DNA of 64,000 bases from Plenodomus lindquistii (lineage: Eukaryota; Ascomycota; Dothideomycetes; Pleosporales; Leptosphaeriaceae). Below the pieces are notes generated by a model. The model ran no database searches and had not been told where the DNA came from. It saw nothing but the letters and a program-made list of their open reading frames with translations. Shown in pieces: positions 10,710 through 22,350 of the stretch (positions within the stretch are counted from its first letter, which is position 1; every line of letters begins with the position of its first letter). The stretch spans positions 496,001-560,000 of the forward strand of contig JANUWI010000004.1 in assembly GCA_025504975.1 (NCBI GenBank), given 5' to 3'. The position numbers were made by a program, and so were the translations under genes.

Positions 10710-13700
10710 GGTTGCCGCAAGAGATGCTGGTCTTCCACTGTCTCTGGGTGCGTTTGCGAAGCCTACGACCTTGTTGTCGAGGCACCGAATCTCACGCTGC
10801 ACTTCAACACTTTGCGTTGCAGATCCGATACTCTGGGTGGACACACTATAGCGCCGGTAGTGGCGAAGGATTCGTGCTGACTGGCTCTGGCGGCGAACAA
10901 GATAGGTCGCCTTCACCTTCGCTCGTCACTGTACTTTGAGCGAGCAAACGGCCAGACGTGCACCGAAATCGTTGCGCGACTGAAGATCCCTTGATGCTTG
11001 TCTCCACGTACTTCGGGTGTTGAAACAGAATGGTGATGGGAACTCGTCTAACGCCGTTGTTGGCTCGCTTCAAGGCAATGTGGGCGTTTAGCCGGCACAG
11101 GAGCGGGATCCTCGATTAGCTGCCGCTGCGAGTTACTGGTGGCTGCAAATCGGTCAGTGCTGGTACTCGACGGCCTAGAGAGGTGCGGTTGCTGATGGCA
11201 GGCACAAGTGATGCGTACTTTATCCAGTAGTTCGGATTCGTGAGGCGCGCTCGTATGCCTCACACTAAGGGCACAAGTAGGAAGCCTGTCGTATTGCTGA
11301 GTCAATTGAGCTTGCAACGGCAGTGATGGATGGCGACGAGACTGACTGTTCAGGGACTTTGTGAAGCTGCGATGCGGTAAGTGTTGCTGTCACCTATTGC
11401 GGCTGCGCGACACCTTAAACCCTGGTGTGAAGTAGGCCTGTCGACTGGACTGATAGATCCGCTTAGCTCCTTCCCACTGTCTCCACAGATCTCGAATCTC
11501 GAGCACAGACAGGTACGGAAAATGACCCGGTCGATCCCTGGATCTAGCTGCGACGTAGGCGGTGTGGTGGGCACTGTTGTCGCTGCGCTACGGCCTGTCA
11601 GTCTTCCGCATCTTGGAGCTAGGGAGCATGTCGCAATCAGGGTGGAGCTTACAGGGTTGTTCTGCAGTTCGCCAGAAGCAACAATGTGGCGTCGAGGGAA
11701 TTTCGGTTGTGGCTGCGTCGGCAAAGATGGTGACTTGTCGTCGGCTGTTGAGAGATCTGTGGGAAAGCCGAGTCTGCAGATTTGATCAACAGATATGTTC
11801 CGTTGGCTGTATGGTCTGCGGCTGGCGCACGACAAGGTGACTGCCCCGGAATCTGGCCCGAGCAGTACAATAGAGGGAAAGTCGCCTTGTTCGCTGGAGT
11901 GATGCCTGGAGTCGAAACGCCTGGATTACGGTAGTGGACGACTCAAGCATATATGCTCCGTGCCCTCTGTTCGCTTTACCTCTTACACTGTGCTTGTGGT
12001 ACAAATCCAGCAGGGTTAGCCACTTGTAATCCTGGTCCTCGAGGCTGTCTGGTAGGGTACCAAGGTTTGGAGTTCAAGACAATGAAGTAGGAGATGAGGG
12101 TTGAAACGAGTGGGTCTCACGGAAGAGAGATGACGGTGAATGATACGATAGGGTGGATAGACACAGGGATAGGAGATGGCGGTCAAATAGTAACGAGCAT
12201 ACAGAGGATGGGCAGTAGAAGTACAGTGGGCAGACGAGAAACGCTATTGCTCAATACAGGGTAGAGTGGGCTGGGTAATTGATCGGGTTGTTTGGCTGAA
12301 TGTAGAAGTCGACCAAAGCACGTCTGGCTTCATCGCATCATGACCTTGCTGGATCAAGATTTCAGCCCCAAAGCGAGTAATCCGCATTTGCCCTGCTCAG
12401 ACCATGACCGTTTTCTAGCACCACGGTAGCATTGGCAAGCTGCAGCAGCGAGCCATCCCCAAACGAGGGCAACCTATATCTCCGAGATGTCAGGGAGGGA
12501 TGCTCTGCCCCAGTGGGCAGTCCACAGTGAGCTTCGCATTCCTTGCACCGGAGCTTGCACTCTGTTGCCCGCGCGGCCACGACCCACTGCTTTGGCGTGC
12601 ATGGATTGGCTGGCCAGGGCAGAGGCATCACAGTCCCGTGCAGCGATGCAGGAACATTGACCACGACACCACTCTCGAACGGGCATCGAGTCGACACGGC
12701 AGGACCACGACCAAGCTGGCGGGCCGTTGATGTTTCATCTCGATCAGCCGCCCAGAATAACCCATGAAGCGAACAGATGATCAGAGTTAGTTTGCTCTTG
12801 CCACGGCTGCGCAGGATTGGCCGTGGGCAATGGGGCGTCCAGTCAGCAGTGGATCGCGGATGGGGCCAAGAGCAGGCTGAGTTAGCAGCGCCACGGGCCG
12901 GCCGCCGCTAGGAAACGACAGCTCGTCCCGTGGGCGGCACAGTGAAGGAGAGGGGAAGAGAGGGGAGGATGGCAGAGGGTGGCAGAGGAGAGGAGAGCAG
13001 GAGGCCCAGTGGGAGAGGGGCAGAGGAAGAGCATTGGGGGTCGAGGACCACTAGCGGTCGTCGAAGCGGGCAGCGGGCGCGACGGTTTGGAGAGACTTTT
13101 GGCAGCTGCTGGACAAAGCAGACAGACACAGACGCCACGGCCAGCGAGTGATGCACAGAGGTTGCATCGTCTGGGGACTGGGGCTAGGGTCCTCTCAGTC
13201 ATCAGAGGCAATCCTGCGCCATGACCCAGGCTTTGCGTCCCGACCGCCTGGAACGACTGCGCAAAGCCCCGAAAGCAGGCAGAGCCACTCATTCACTGGC
13301 GAGCTGCAGCACGTCGCATTCACGCAGCGGCGCCCCGTCAGACGGCACAAGTCAGTCGTCAGTCGTCAGTCGTCAGTCGTCAGTCGTCAGTCATCAGTCG
13401 CCAGTAGTCGGCAGTCGGTGGTACCCTAGGCCAGTCAGAAGAAGCAGGCCAGTCAAAAGAAGCAGGCCAAGCGGTTAGCCACTGTGAACCCGTGTCGGGG
13501 TGCGATGAGGGTGAACGGTCAAGGCGAGGGTGTGCCCGCCAGAGACGAGGGGGCGGCGCCTGCCTCCCTTGCGCAGACACATGAGGAAGGAGGCAATTCA
13601 CGCACTGGGAGGGGGGAAGGAGCGATCGGTGACGTGCAGCGCTCCCAGGTGTTCCGCGGCTGCTCTTCCCCACCCTGTCCGGCGCCATGCCGCTTTGGGC

Positions 13701-16700
13701 GCTGGCGGCCTTGGCCGCACCCGTCGTGTAGTCGGCGCGTCCAAAACACCCAAATGCTTGCTCACATCACCATGCCTCGGAGTCTGGCCCGGCACTCAAC
13801 ACCATGACAGGAGTGAGCGCGCGCCCTTGCTTCCTGCTCGCGACGAGAACCCACGCGGGCAGGGTGACATCTCGGTCCCAGGCCTCACCGCGCTCATGTG
13901 TCTTGCACGTTGCGGCTGCCCACCTTCCCAGCGCCTGGGGGCTGACGACGCTGCTCAGTAGCCTCCCGTCTGAGCAAGTGCATTCCTTGCCTCCAGCTTT
14001 GCAGCTCATCAATCCCCTAGCCCAATCGCTGGCACGCGATAATGCCCTGCCAGTGCAGACACTTCTTCGACTTCCCAACACGGCTGGTCATCTGACGCAC
14101 CTCGATCGAGAATGCTGAAGCAGGGCTGTCGCTTAGCTTCCGACTGCTTCACCGCACTTGTACGTCACGCCCAGTCCCTCCGCCTCTCCCAGTGCATCTT
14201 GCGGTACCCAGGCACAGCAGCCCGTTGAAGTGTAGACGGAACCCGTAGCGCTGCGGATGCTCAGGGCATCGTGACCGTGACCTCGACAGCTCCACTCCAC
14301 TGCCTCGACGTTACAAAGCACCCGCCTCTCCTGCAGCGCGCCGCTGTTGAGGCACACTGGCCTGCAGCCTCCCGCGAGCCCGTGACGGTCAAGGTCGGGC
14401 TTGAAGCACTGTCAGCATTTCGATAGTTTCATGGCGACCTGCATCAATCTGGAGCTGCTGCTCGGAAGAAACAGGAGCTGTTCAGAACAGCATGGCCAAT
14501 GTCTCAGCCGGCTCAAAGTAGAATCAAGGCGGCATCAATGTCTGGCTATTGCAGATGCCCACTCTCCTGGGTTGCGTGCGACATGTGACACCATCACTGC
14601 TTATTTTGGGCGTCTTGATTCACCGATCGATACAAGAGGTTGGTATCATGCGGTGGTCTTGCTCGACGAGAAACGTCTGCCAACAGCGGTCCGGCCCGTC
14701 AGTGATGAAGGTATCATACAGAGTAGGTCGGGTGAACATTCCTGCCAGTGGTCTTCTGAAGCGTCTGCGATGAATTCCATTCGATCGACAGCACAAGTCT
14801 GATCACTTGGTCTCTACTCCCTCGCAGCCGCGTGTACCGATCCAGCCGCCGCTTGTCATGGAGATTTTCGACTTGTTTCCGCGCATTACGGCATGTACCA
14901 GAAGCGAAATGTAGGCTGGCAATCTCGCAGAACTATTGTCACACTGAGAGCTCACGCTTTGAGCTTGCTTGTTCATGGTGCCCACCGTGACAGAATAATC
15001 GAGATCCCAAACGTCAGTCATCAGCCGTATCTTCCGCGTCTCCTATCGCCTAGCGCACGAATGCTGAGCCAAAATGTCTAGCAGTTCCCATTGTCTCTGA
15101 GATAACCATCTCCAGCCAGCCGTCTTCCCATGGCAGAATGCATTGTGGGAATCGGCCCTAATTCCCAACTCGGTAGCCAGCCTTGGGTGCCCGAACGACG
15201 CACTGGGTACAACTGGACTCGCACAACGGATCTCGTGAAACTGTTGAATGATCATCCCCGCTGAACGGCATTTCTAAATCTTCAAGACGTTGGGTCACGT
15301 CGCTGTCACTTCATTTGGCTCAATACCTAGTGTTCGGAATTCACATGGAAACACCAACGAGTGTGCGATAGCAGTCTATTGTGAGGTGATGATGAGCTTG
15401 TCTGCCAGAACGTCAGGTAAGGATCTACGTCTGAGCTACTAGATTAGCCCCTCGTGGCATTACGCGAGTGTCCAGTCAACCTTCGAAACGTTCAACATGG
15501 CCTGATGTTGCTTGAAGCGTGTTTGTGAACTACGGTTCGGTAGCGAGACATTGGCGTCCCACGGCGCGGCCGATGACATCCTGAACTGGGCTACGCCAGA
15601 ACATCTTGGTTCGCCAATCGGCCTTGACGACCGCCTGTATCCTTCCGTTATGGGTGGAATCTTCTTCTCAAAGACCCAATCGGTCAAACGCTCGCTGCTA
15701 TCCTCGATCATGTCCTTGTCATGAGCCAGGTGACTTTCGGATCTAAGCGCTTGTACGCTGTTACGTAGTCTGTATGGAGCCCGCAAATGCCCTATACCTA
15801 TACGACCAGAAATACAATGAAAAACGTAACTATCAACATTTCTGAGCTCTTGGATCCGCTGCAGGAGCTCTGGACGGCCAGATTCGTCTTGCATGCGTCT
15901 GTGGATATGCAGACGGCCTTTGCGCGACAAGTTCGGTCTGGCTCCGGGAGCAGAGCGTACAATGAAGCGGCTGTATGACCGCCAACCCCTCTCATAAGAT
16001 CACGAACGATTGGTCTGTGCTCAAGCCGTGCGAGCAAACGACATGGCTGTTGAGGAGTACAGCTTCGTGCTTGCCGAATCTGGAACGTGCCGGTGAGAAT
16101 GGGTGTAAATTACTTCCCAAGTGGCAGACCAGCCTCTGTGTCTCAGAAGCTATGCCAAAGGCGTCTCTCGAGCAGAAATCGGCACGAGCAATGTCACAAG
16201 ATATGTGTTTCGTCCATCAGCGCTCCAAACCAGAGTCCGGGGACTAACAATCAACAACGCCACAGTTTCGCGACATGAGGTTTCCGTATTGATTAGAGAG
16301 CGTCTATCCCGCCTCAAATGAAGCTCGAGCTTTGTCTGGCCCGCGGACGCTCTACGAATTTCCCGCATATAGGTCCTGTACCATGATTACTCGGTCTGGT
16401 GTATTGATCTGCACGCCGTCTTTCAATCTCTCTGGCGTCCACTCGTTGACCTCCACAGCATCACGACAGTGACGGGCAGATGGACTGCCCCTGGGAGCTG
16501 CAGATTGTTTGTGACTTGTGTCAGCTGAGCACGACAGCCGGCACCAGATGCTAGGTGAGTTGTCGTCAGCCTCTGCTGCTTCATGCTGGCTGACATTCTT
16601 ACTTTGCATCGCTGAGACAGGCAGACAGAGTAATGCGAGTGAAGAAGTTCGCATCATCCTGATCAGACCATAGCTCTCGGGGCATTTCTTGTGCGCTGAA

Positions 16701-17365
16701 CCCCCAAACAGGTTCCTTCAATATCAGTCGCCACTCATGGAGTGAGACCGGGCTTGGGTGTATTTTCGGCAACTCCACGATACTTCCTCATCATGAACGT
16801 CAGGAAGCTGTCGATCGAACCTTCCATGCTCGTAATGTAACATGCTTCTGCAAAACGCACCATGTCAAACTGACAACTTCGCCACTTCGCCCCTCGCTCC
16901 TCTCACGCCTACGTAGCACTCGAAGTCCACAGGCCAAACCCCTTCACCAGCCAGCCATCTCACCCATCTCGGGCACCCTGACATCCGCCGGAGATCTCGT
17001 AAGACCCAGTTTTGTATCCCCGATCAACTGATGGCATCCACGCCCACAGTCGAACAACATACACTAACCCCATATTCCAATCCAATCACCTTACCTCAAA
17101 GAAAGAACTCGGACTTTTAATTCCAGTCATCTAGTCCACATGATCCCCACCAAACGGTGCGTATATAATATAGAAAGGTTCCACGCACTAGCCTGCATCC
17201 GCAACGATCGGATGATTCCTCCTGCTCGTGCAGACTAGCGTTTAGTCAATAGTAGCTCAGTGTATGTATGAACTTTGCTGCATTGGTCGTTGTACACATA
17301 TCATATCGTATTACCTGTTCGCCCTGCATGCTGTCGTGAGTTCAGACAATTGCGCCACTATGATC
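10710..17365. other. 6.6-kb block without a convincing gene
   Basis: This block lies upstream of the XprG-type gene. Many short frames occur on both strands because GC is high, especially 12.3-14.4 kb, but none shows a domain, splice-supported exon chain or coding-like composition. The largest candidates are 12362-12697 (-), 14401-14802 (+) and 15460-15930 (-). It may contain long promoter sequence, untranslated leader introns or noncoding transcripts. One 7-bp minisatellite is listed separately. Confidence 0.5.
13351..13420 (+). repeat. 7-bp minisatellite (CGTCAGT)n
   Basis: About seven head-to-tail copies of CGTCAGT are present, exact at first and then degenerate (CATCAGT, CGCCAGT, AGTCGGC). 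They are followed at 13432-13470 by a duplicated AGAAGCAGGCCAGTC-like unit. It lies in the gene-free block. Confidence 0.9.
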
Positions 17366-17722
17366 TCACGGCATGGAAAAGGAGGGGGCGCGAACCGTGT
17401 GCTGGGTGGGTGATGAGGGGACGAGCGATGGAAGGCTGATGTGGGCTGGGCGGTCATCCTGAGTGCTGGATACATACCGATGACGGGGAATATGGGAGTG
17501 GGATAGTGCAGTGGAGTGAAAGTTTTGTTTCGCCAATCGTTTGGTTCGACGGTCGCTGCGGCGAGATATGGAGAGGCCGTGGGAGAGTGGGGGGCGTGTG
17601 TGTTTCGGGGTCTTGGGGGAGCCCTCGAATTTTGGGGAGTTTGAGTGATGAAAGATATCGCCCTCGTTCATTCTCTTCAGGATATCTAAACTATCTCGTC
17701 TCTTATGCAGTAGTCGGGGCAT
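17366..17722 (-). CDS. Small basic Ser/Pro-rich hypothetical protein
   Basis: The ATG at 17722 has a good context (CACCATGCC) and opens a 118-residue frame beginning MPRLLHKRRDSLDILKRMN. It is rich in basic residues, Ser, Thr and Pro, with a possible short amphipathic N-terminal helix. No family is recognised. A strong donor (GTATGT) at 17477 suggests that the coding part ends at about 17478 and is spliced to a small exon downstream, so the true C-terminus may differ from the unspliced frame. It could also be a chance frame. Confidence 0.33.
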   Translation of the reverse strand: MPRLLHKRRDSLDILKRMNEGDIFHHSNSPKFEGSPKTPKHTRPPLSHGLSISRRSDRRTKRLAKQNFHSTALSHSHIPRHRYVSSTQDDRPAHISLPSLVPSSPTQHTVRAPSFSMP

Positions 17723-19523
17723 GGTGCTTGTGTTCACGTTCTTTCAAAAGACTTCACACACCGCAGCGCAGAGTCCCGGCACACGATCGCGACGTCAATA
17801 TACGACCTCCACTGGCCTCGAGGCAAGCCTCATGAAGCTGTCATGGTACTATGTTGGACATGCGCTAGAAATGACCTTGCAACATGGAGTCTGACGAGGT
17901 ATCGTGGGCGTTGCTGACGGATGCTGTCCGACTTGGCTGCCAGTGAGCTTTGTGTGTTGTGTGGCCGGTGACAGTTTGCTTTGCTTACTATGCTCTCATT
18001 CGCAACGACGAATGACCATGCATAGTTTGAAGTTCTCTATCATGATTTCCACAAGATATCTTGTAGACTGTGGTTTGAAGACCAGATATTAAGGATTATC
18101 TGACTGTGAGTGTGATGATGACGATGATGATGGTTGAATGCTCAATTGTTCGTTTCGTAAGTGTCAGAGGAGTTTGCATCGAAAGTTCCATTTCTAAAGT
18201 CACGACTCCATCCATTTACATCAACCCATGGCATACCAACACCTACAACACATGGATCGTTAGCCTTCTTCCATGCCTATATTAAAAGCATGCCGTTCAC
18301 TCCATCCCTACTCATTTCTCATCTCCATCGCTTAGACAAGCCTATTCCCCTACCCTACATCACAAAACAGTACCTCCCTCTTTCCCAACTCCCCACCGCC
18401 ACTTTACTTTCCCCCAAACCACCGCCTATCTTCCCTCTCCCATCGTGTCTTCTCCTCTCCATCACCATCCCGCACACTCACTCTACCCGCACTCACCAAA
18501 TACCTCTCTCCCTTCTCTCCACCCACCGTTTTCAAAGTTAAACTTCCATCCATTTCCCACACATCCCCTCTACGACCGTCAAGATATCTAACCACCCCTC
18601 CTACCCCTGCCCCCTTCCTCTGTATATTCAAAATGGCAAAATGCTAAAAATCCCATACTAAGAATAATAATCCTGATGCAAAAGGAGACGCAGAACATGG
18701 GCGCTGTCTAGCCAACGTTACGTAACGCGCTTCCAATAATTCTAGAATCGTGATTATCGACCTGCCTTTCTTACTCTAGCTACCAGAAGACCGGACTAGT
18801 TTTGTTGTGCGGCAAGCAAGAGCTGCGGGACTTTTCACTCTGGTGAATAGGAGGCACAGTACTGATTTGTTAATCGTACACAATTTTTTACATGGGCCAT
18901 GTGGATATGTTTAATTACACATCAAGAGTAAAGAAAAAAAAAGTAAAAGGTAGATTGAAATCGTGCAATGATAACACAAAGATAAAGAGTGTAGGCACGG
19001 ACTTGAGCAAAGAGTAGAGCCAACCGAGTCTGTTAGTTTGAAGGAGACTTTCTTCTTTCCCGTAACTAGCATTATAGGAATGTGCAAAGCCAAAGTGATG
19101 CCTTCCACTTCCTTGCGAAAATTGTCCCTGTTGCTGCGCTTCACTTCCATGTTGGATTTGTCGACATTGTGAAACTATTATAGAAAATGGCGACTGTATC
19201 ATATCCTGTCAAACCCCTCTGGTTGAGTAGAGTAGATGGGGATATATGGTCTTGCTACGCCCACACAGTTGTTTGTCGGATGTAAATTTTGAGTCTGCCT
19301 CCGTACTGGCAGAGTAACTTTTGTCAATGTCACCAGTGTATTTCATGGTTGAATGCTACTGCAAATGTTCAATTATCATGAATTGAATGTATCCTCCCAT
19401 GGCGTACGATTACAGGTAGCCACAATCCGTATGCTTATCGAGCAGAGACTCGTAGCAAGCCCGAAATATCAATACCACATCGATCGTTCGCATCAACTCA
19501 TTGCTAGAGCAGAAAACGCCTTC
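17723..19523. other. Gene-poor interval with strong strand skew
   Basis: From 18170 to 18620 the plus strand is almost pure pyrimidine in long runs. The minus-strand frame 18404-18631 contains GVVRYLDGRRGDVWEMDG and ends EEKTRWEREDRRWFGGK, which reads like the end of a real protein. No upstream exon could be found. The DNA from 18630 to 18960 is AT-rich, so this could be the remnant of a decayed gene. The rest shows nothing coding. Confidence 0.4.
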
Positions 19524-21455
19524 TTACATCTGCCCCGCCATTGACGGACTGCCATGGCGCTGATCGAGGTGATCGTAGTTGAGTTCGAATTCTCTCTGTG
19601 TCCAAGTTAGCAACGACCCCTTCCATCAGTCGTTGAGATATCCGATAGGACTAGGAATGAGACTTACCCTCTCCCTCCGCCAATTTCCCACATCGAAGAA
19701 CAGATACCACCCCCTCTCCTCCTTGGGCGACAATCTTATCGGCGCTGGCAAATCAGGATCCTTCATCATCCACTGTCTCAGGTTGATATGCCACCTCCAG
19801 TCGCGATTGTATAGCTCAGCTGCTGCAATTTCTTGGAGGATGTCTCGTGGGAACTGGTAGAAGATGGCGAGTAGTGTTTCGGCGGAGAAGGATGACATTT
19901 TCGAGTGTAGGGGTGGGACGTTGGTGACGGTATAGGCGGCAGGTAGAGTAAAGGAAGGCGGGACGACGGGCTTGGAGGTTGATTCTACAAAGGGGGAGCC
20001 GAAAGTTGGGTGGAGCGGGGAATGGCTGGTGGAGATGTTAGTCTAGAGTCATTGATCTGTTCATGGCGAAAGGTCACTCACTCTGGTCGACTGAGCTCCA
20101 GCCCCAGGACTGTGAGGTCTTGGCCCATGGCTAGTGACGAGTAATCTGGACTTTCCAGCGGGATCATGGACAGTAAGCCTGGTAGGCCATATCGTTCCGA
20201 ATCTGTCATGTCTGCGAGCTTCTTGTGTATTGGTTGCGCGGTAGGCGAGCCGAGGCCGTCGCCGCCAAACGTCTGCTCGAACTGGCTTTGCTGCGGTCGT
20301 TGAGATCCTGGGGCGATGTCACCACCAGCCCGTCCGCCTAACTGAGGTCCTAGGAAGGAGAGATTGCTCGGTGCTTGCCCTGCTCGCTGGCCACCCTGCA
20401 TACAATTAGTCTGCAATCTGGTGCCCTATGTGATTCACATACTTCTTGCAGATTCGGTGGAGTCGCTCGCATACTGTCAAACGGCGTCCGCGACACTGGC
20501 TCGGTGAGTGACTTTTCCCCGGAGCCGACCTCTGATAGCTTACCTGCACCCGGCAAGCCCCGTCCGCCCACTGTGGGGTTGATTGTGCGGTCCTGCTGGC
20601 TGTCCGTCGGACTCGACAAGCCATTGCGTGTTTGACCAAGGCCTGGGAAGGCGCTTGTACTGGGATTGCTCCCAAAAGCTGCAGCGTTCTGTATCAGCCC
20701 CGCTCTGCGATCTGGACCAATTTCACCAGCAGCACCGCCCAAAGGCGGAAACTCTTCTATGTTGCCGGTCTGTGGCTGTGCCCCACCTGAGAGTTGTCCA
20801 ACACCCCCCGCACCGCCGAATCGATAGTCATCCCCGGCACTCGAGAACTGGCTCTGAGATGAGTCGTCCTGCGCCTGACTTTGCTGCTGCTGATTGGCGC
20901 TCTGGACAGCCTGCCCTTGCTGCTGCCCTTGGCCTTGGCCTTGTGGCCGTTGTATCGTCTGTTGCTGGTTTGTCCGTATCGTGGGATTCGACCACATCTG
21001 CTGTGCTGACGTGTTCTGCTGTGCCTGCGGAGCGCCAGACAACGAAGGAAACTCCCTAGAATCACCGATATTTAGCATGTAGTCTTCGACCTCTCCAAAC
21101 GTATGCCAGTCGATCCATTCGTATGCGTGATCGGCGTCGGCCATTTGCGTGTTCGTCGGGGGGCGGTAGAGAAGACTCACTCAAGGTTGAGCGGGGTATG
21201 AGGTTGCGAACCGCCCATTGCTTGCGCGAAGCTCGACATGGCACCGCCGTTTGCTCTCGGTTGCGCATTCGGTAGGCCAGGAGCACCGCCCATTGGAGCC
21301 CCAAAGCCCCATTGCGACGAGCCACCTACAGCATCAATCCATCAGCAACCACTCCTGCGCGTCACCCATGAGACTGCCTCACCAAGCTTGCCATTCTGTA
21401 ATCTGTTCGTGCCTAACGGGGCACCACGGCCCGCGCCCTGTTGCGTTTGAAACAT
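19524..21455 (-). CDS. not2: CCR4-NOT complex subunit NOT2
   Basis: Six exons are inferred: 21383-21455, 21181-21325, 20443-21055, 20082-20395, 19668-20025 and 19524-19595, giving 524 residues. All phases close and most introns have CTRAY branch sites. The N-terminal third has Gly/Gln-rich sequence and the NOT2-like segments TNRLQNGKLG and EEFPSLSGAPQAQ. The middle is Gln-rich and disordered. The last 140 residues are the NOT2/3/5 box: SFSAETLLAIFYQFPRDI, LQEIAAAELYNRDWRWH, DPDLPAPIRLSPKEERGWY, then RREFELNYDHLD. It is a scaffold of the deadenylase and transcription regulator complex, nuclear and cytoplasmic. A candidate 48-nt in-frame intron (20496-20543) could shorten it by 16 residues. A pyrimidine-AG acceptor just before the ATG suggests a 5' leader intron. 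Confidence 0.9.
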
Positions 21456-22350
21456 CTTCGGATGTCGCCTGAAAAAGGATAAGTGCGCTCGATGCTCTGG
21501 AATTGGCTATGTCAGTCGCGACTCTGGGCTGAGCGGGCGTGCGAGGCACTGCGTGGGTGCAACAAGGCTTTACATGTATGTAAGCGGCAGTTGTATAGGG
21601 AGCGATTTCGAATGTTTGAAGAGAGTTGTCTGGCGACACAGAATACATCCTTTCGTAGGCGTGAAAATCACTCACGCCTGGGAAGTTCCTGAGGAGTAGC
21701 AAGATAACGTTGAAGGAGTGGTGGTACAATGCCGAGGCAGGGAAGGGACGAGCGGACCCAGGTTCGAAGCGCATGTACTGACCTATGACCAATTTCGCTC
21801 CACGTAATCTCAGCGTTTGAAGTGCGATATTGGGCGTGTTGTCGTCGGTACTTCTTTGCGTGTCATGAACGTTGAGGTCCGCAATGCGACATACGGCCAA
21901 AATTCGCTATCGCCCTCCAGGACTAGCGTCCAGCCTAGTCTGCGGGGAGGTCGATCACCAGCCTCAATCCGCATAGAAGCAGATGAATTTCGAATGGTTG
22001 ACTCGCCAGCTAGAGCTTGGAGGCCTAGCCCATTTGGTGCTTTCTGGACTACGAGAGCTCTAATAACATCAAGTGTCCTAGATTACAATTGTTCACGAGC
22101 CACATACTACTGTGGATTTCATGCTGTACCCTTCGATTACTTGTCGCGCTTTTGTGCCTTGGCAACCCATGTTCCTCAACAGTTCCATTTATGACACTAT
22201 GCTTATATGGTATTGCTCGAGTGTGAGTATGCCTGGGCCTGGCCGTGACGCCCCCGCTATGCTGCCTTGACAAAAACGCCTTGAGCCAAACTTTTGTTGG
22301 TATTGATACAACTGCTCAAGCTGAGAGACTTTTGGCCGTGAATTCATTCA
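21456..22350. other. Intergenic between farA 3' end and NOT2 5' end
   Basis: It should hold the NOT2 promoter and leader. Short frames only; no repeats, RNA genes or recognised motifs. Confidence 0.55.

Noticed and set aside
14401..14802. 133-codon frame (+) and the neighbouring 156-codon frame 15460-15930 (-)
   Set aside because: Composition is random-like with no conserved block or splice partners.
21760..21785. GGTTCGAA tRNA B-box-like sequence (also near 51627 and 53168)
   Set aside because: No cloverleaf, A-box or terminator T-run could be matched around any of the three.
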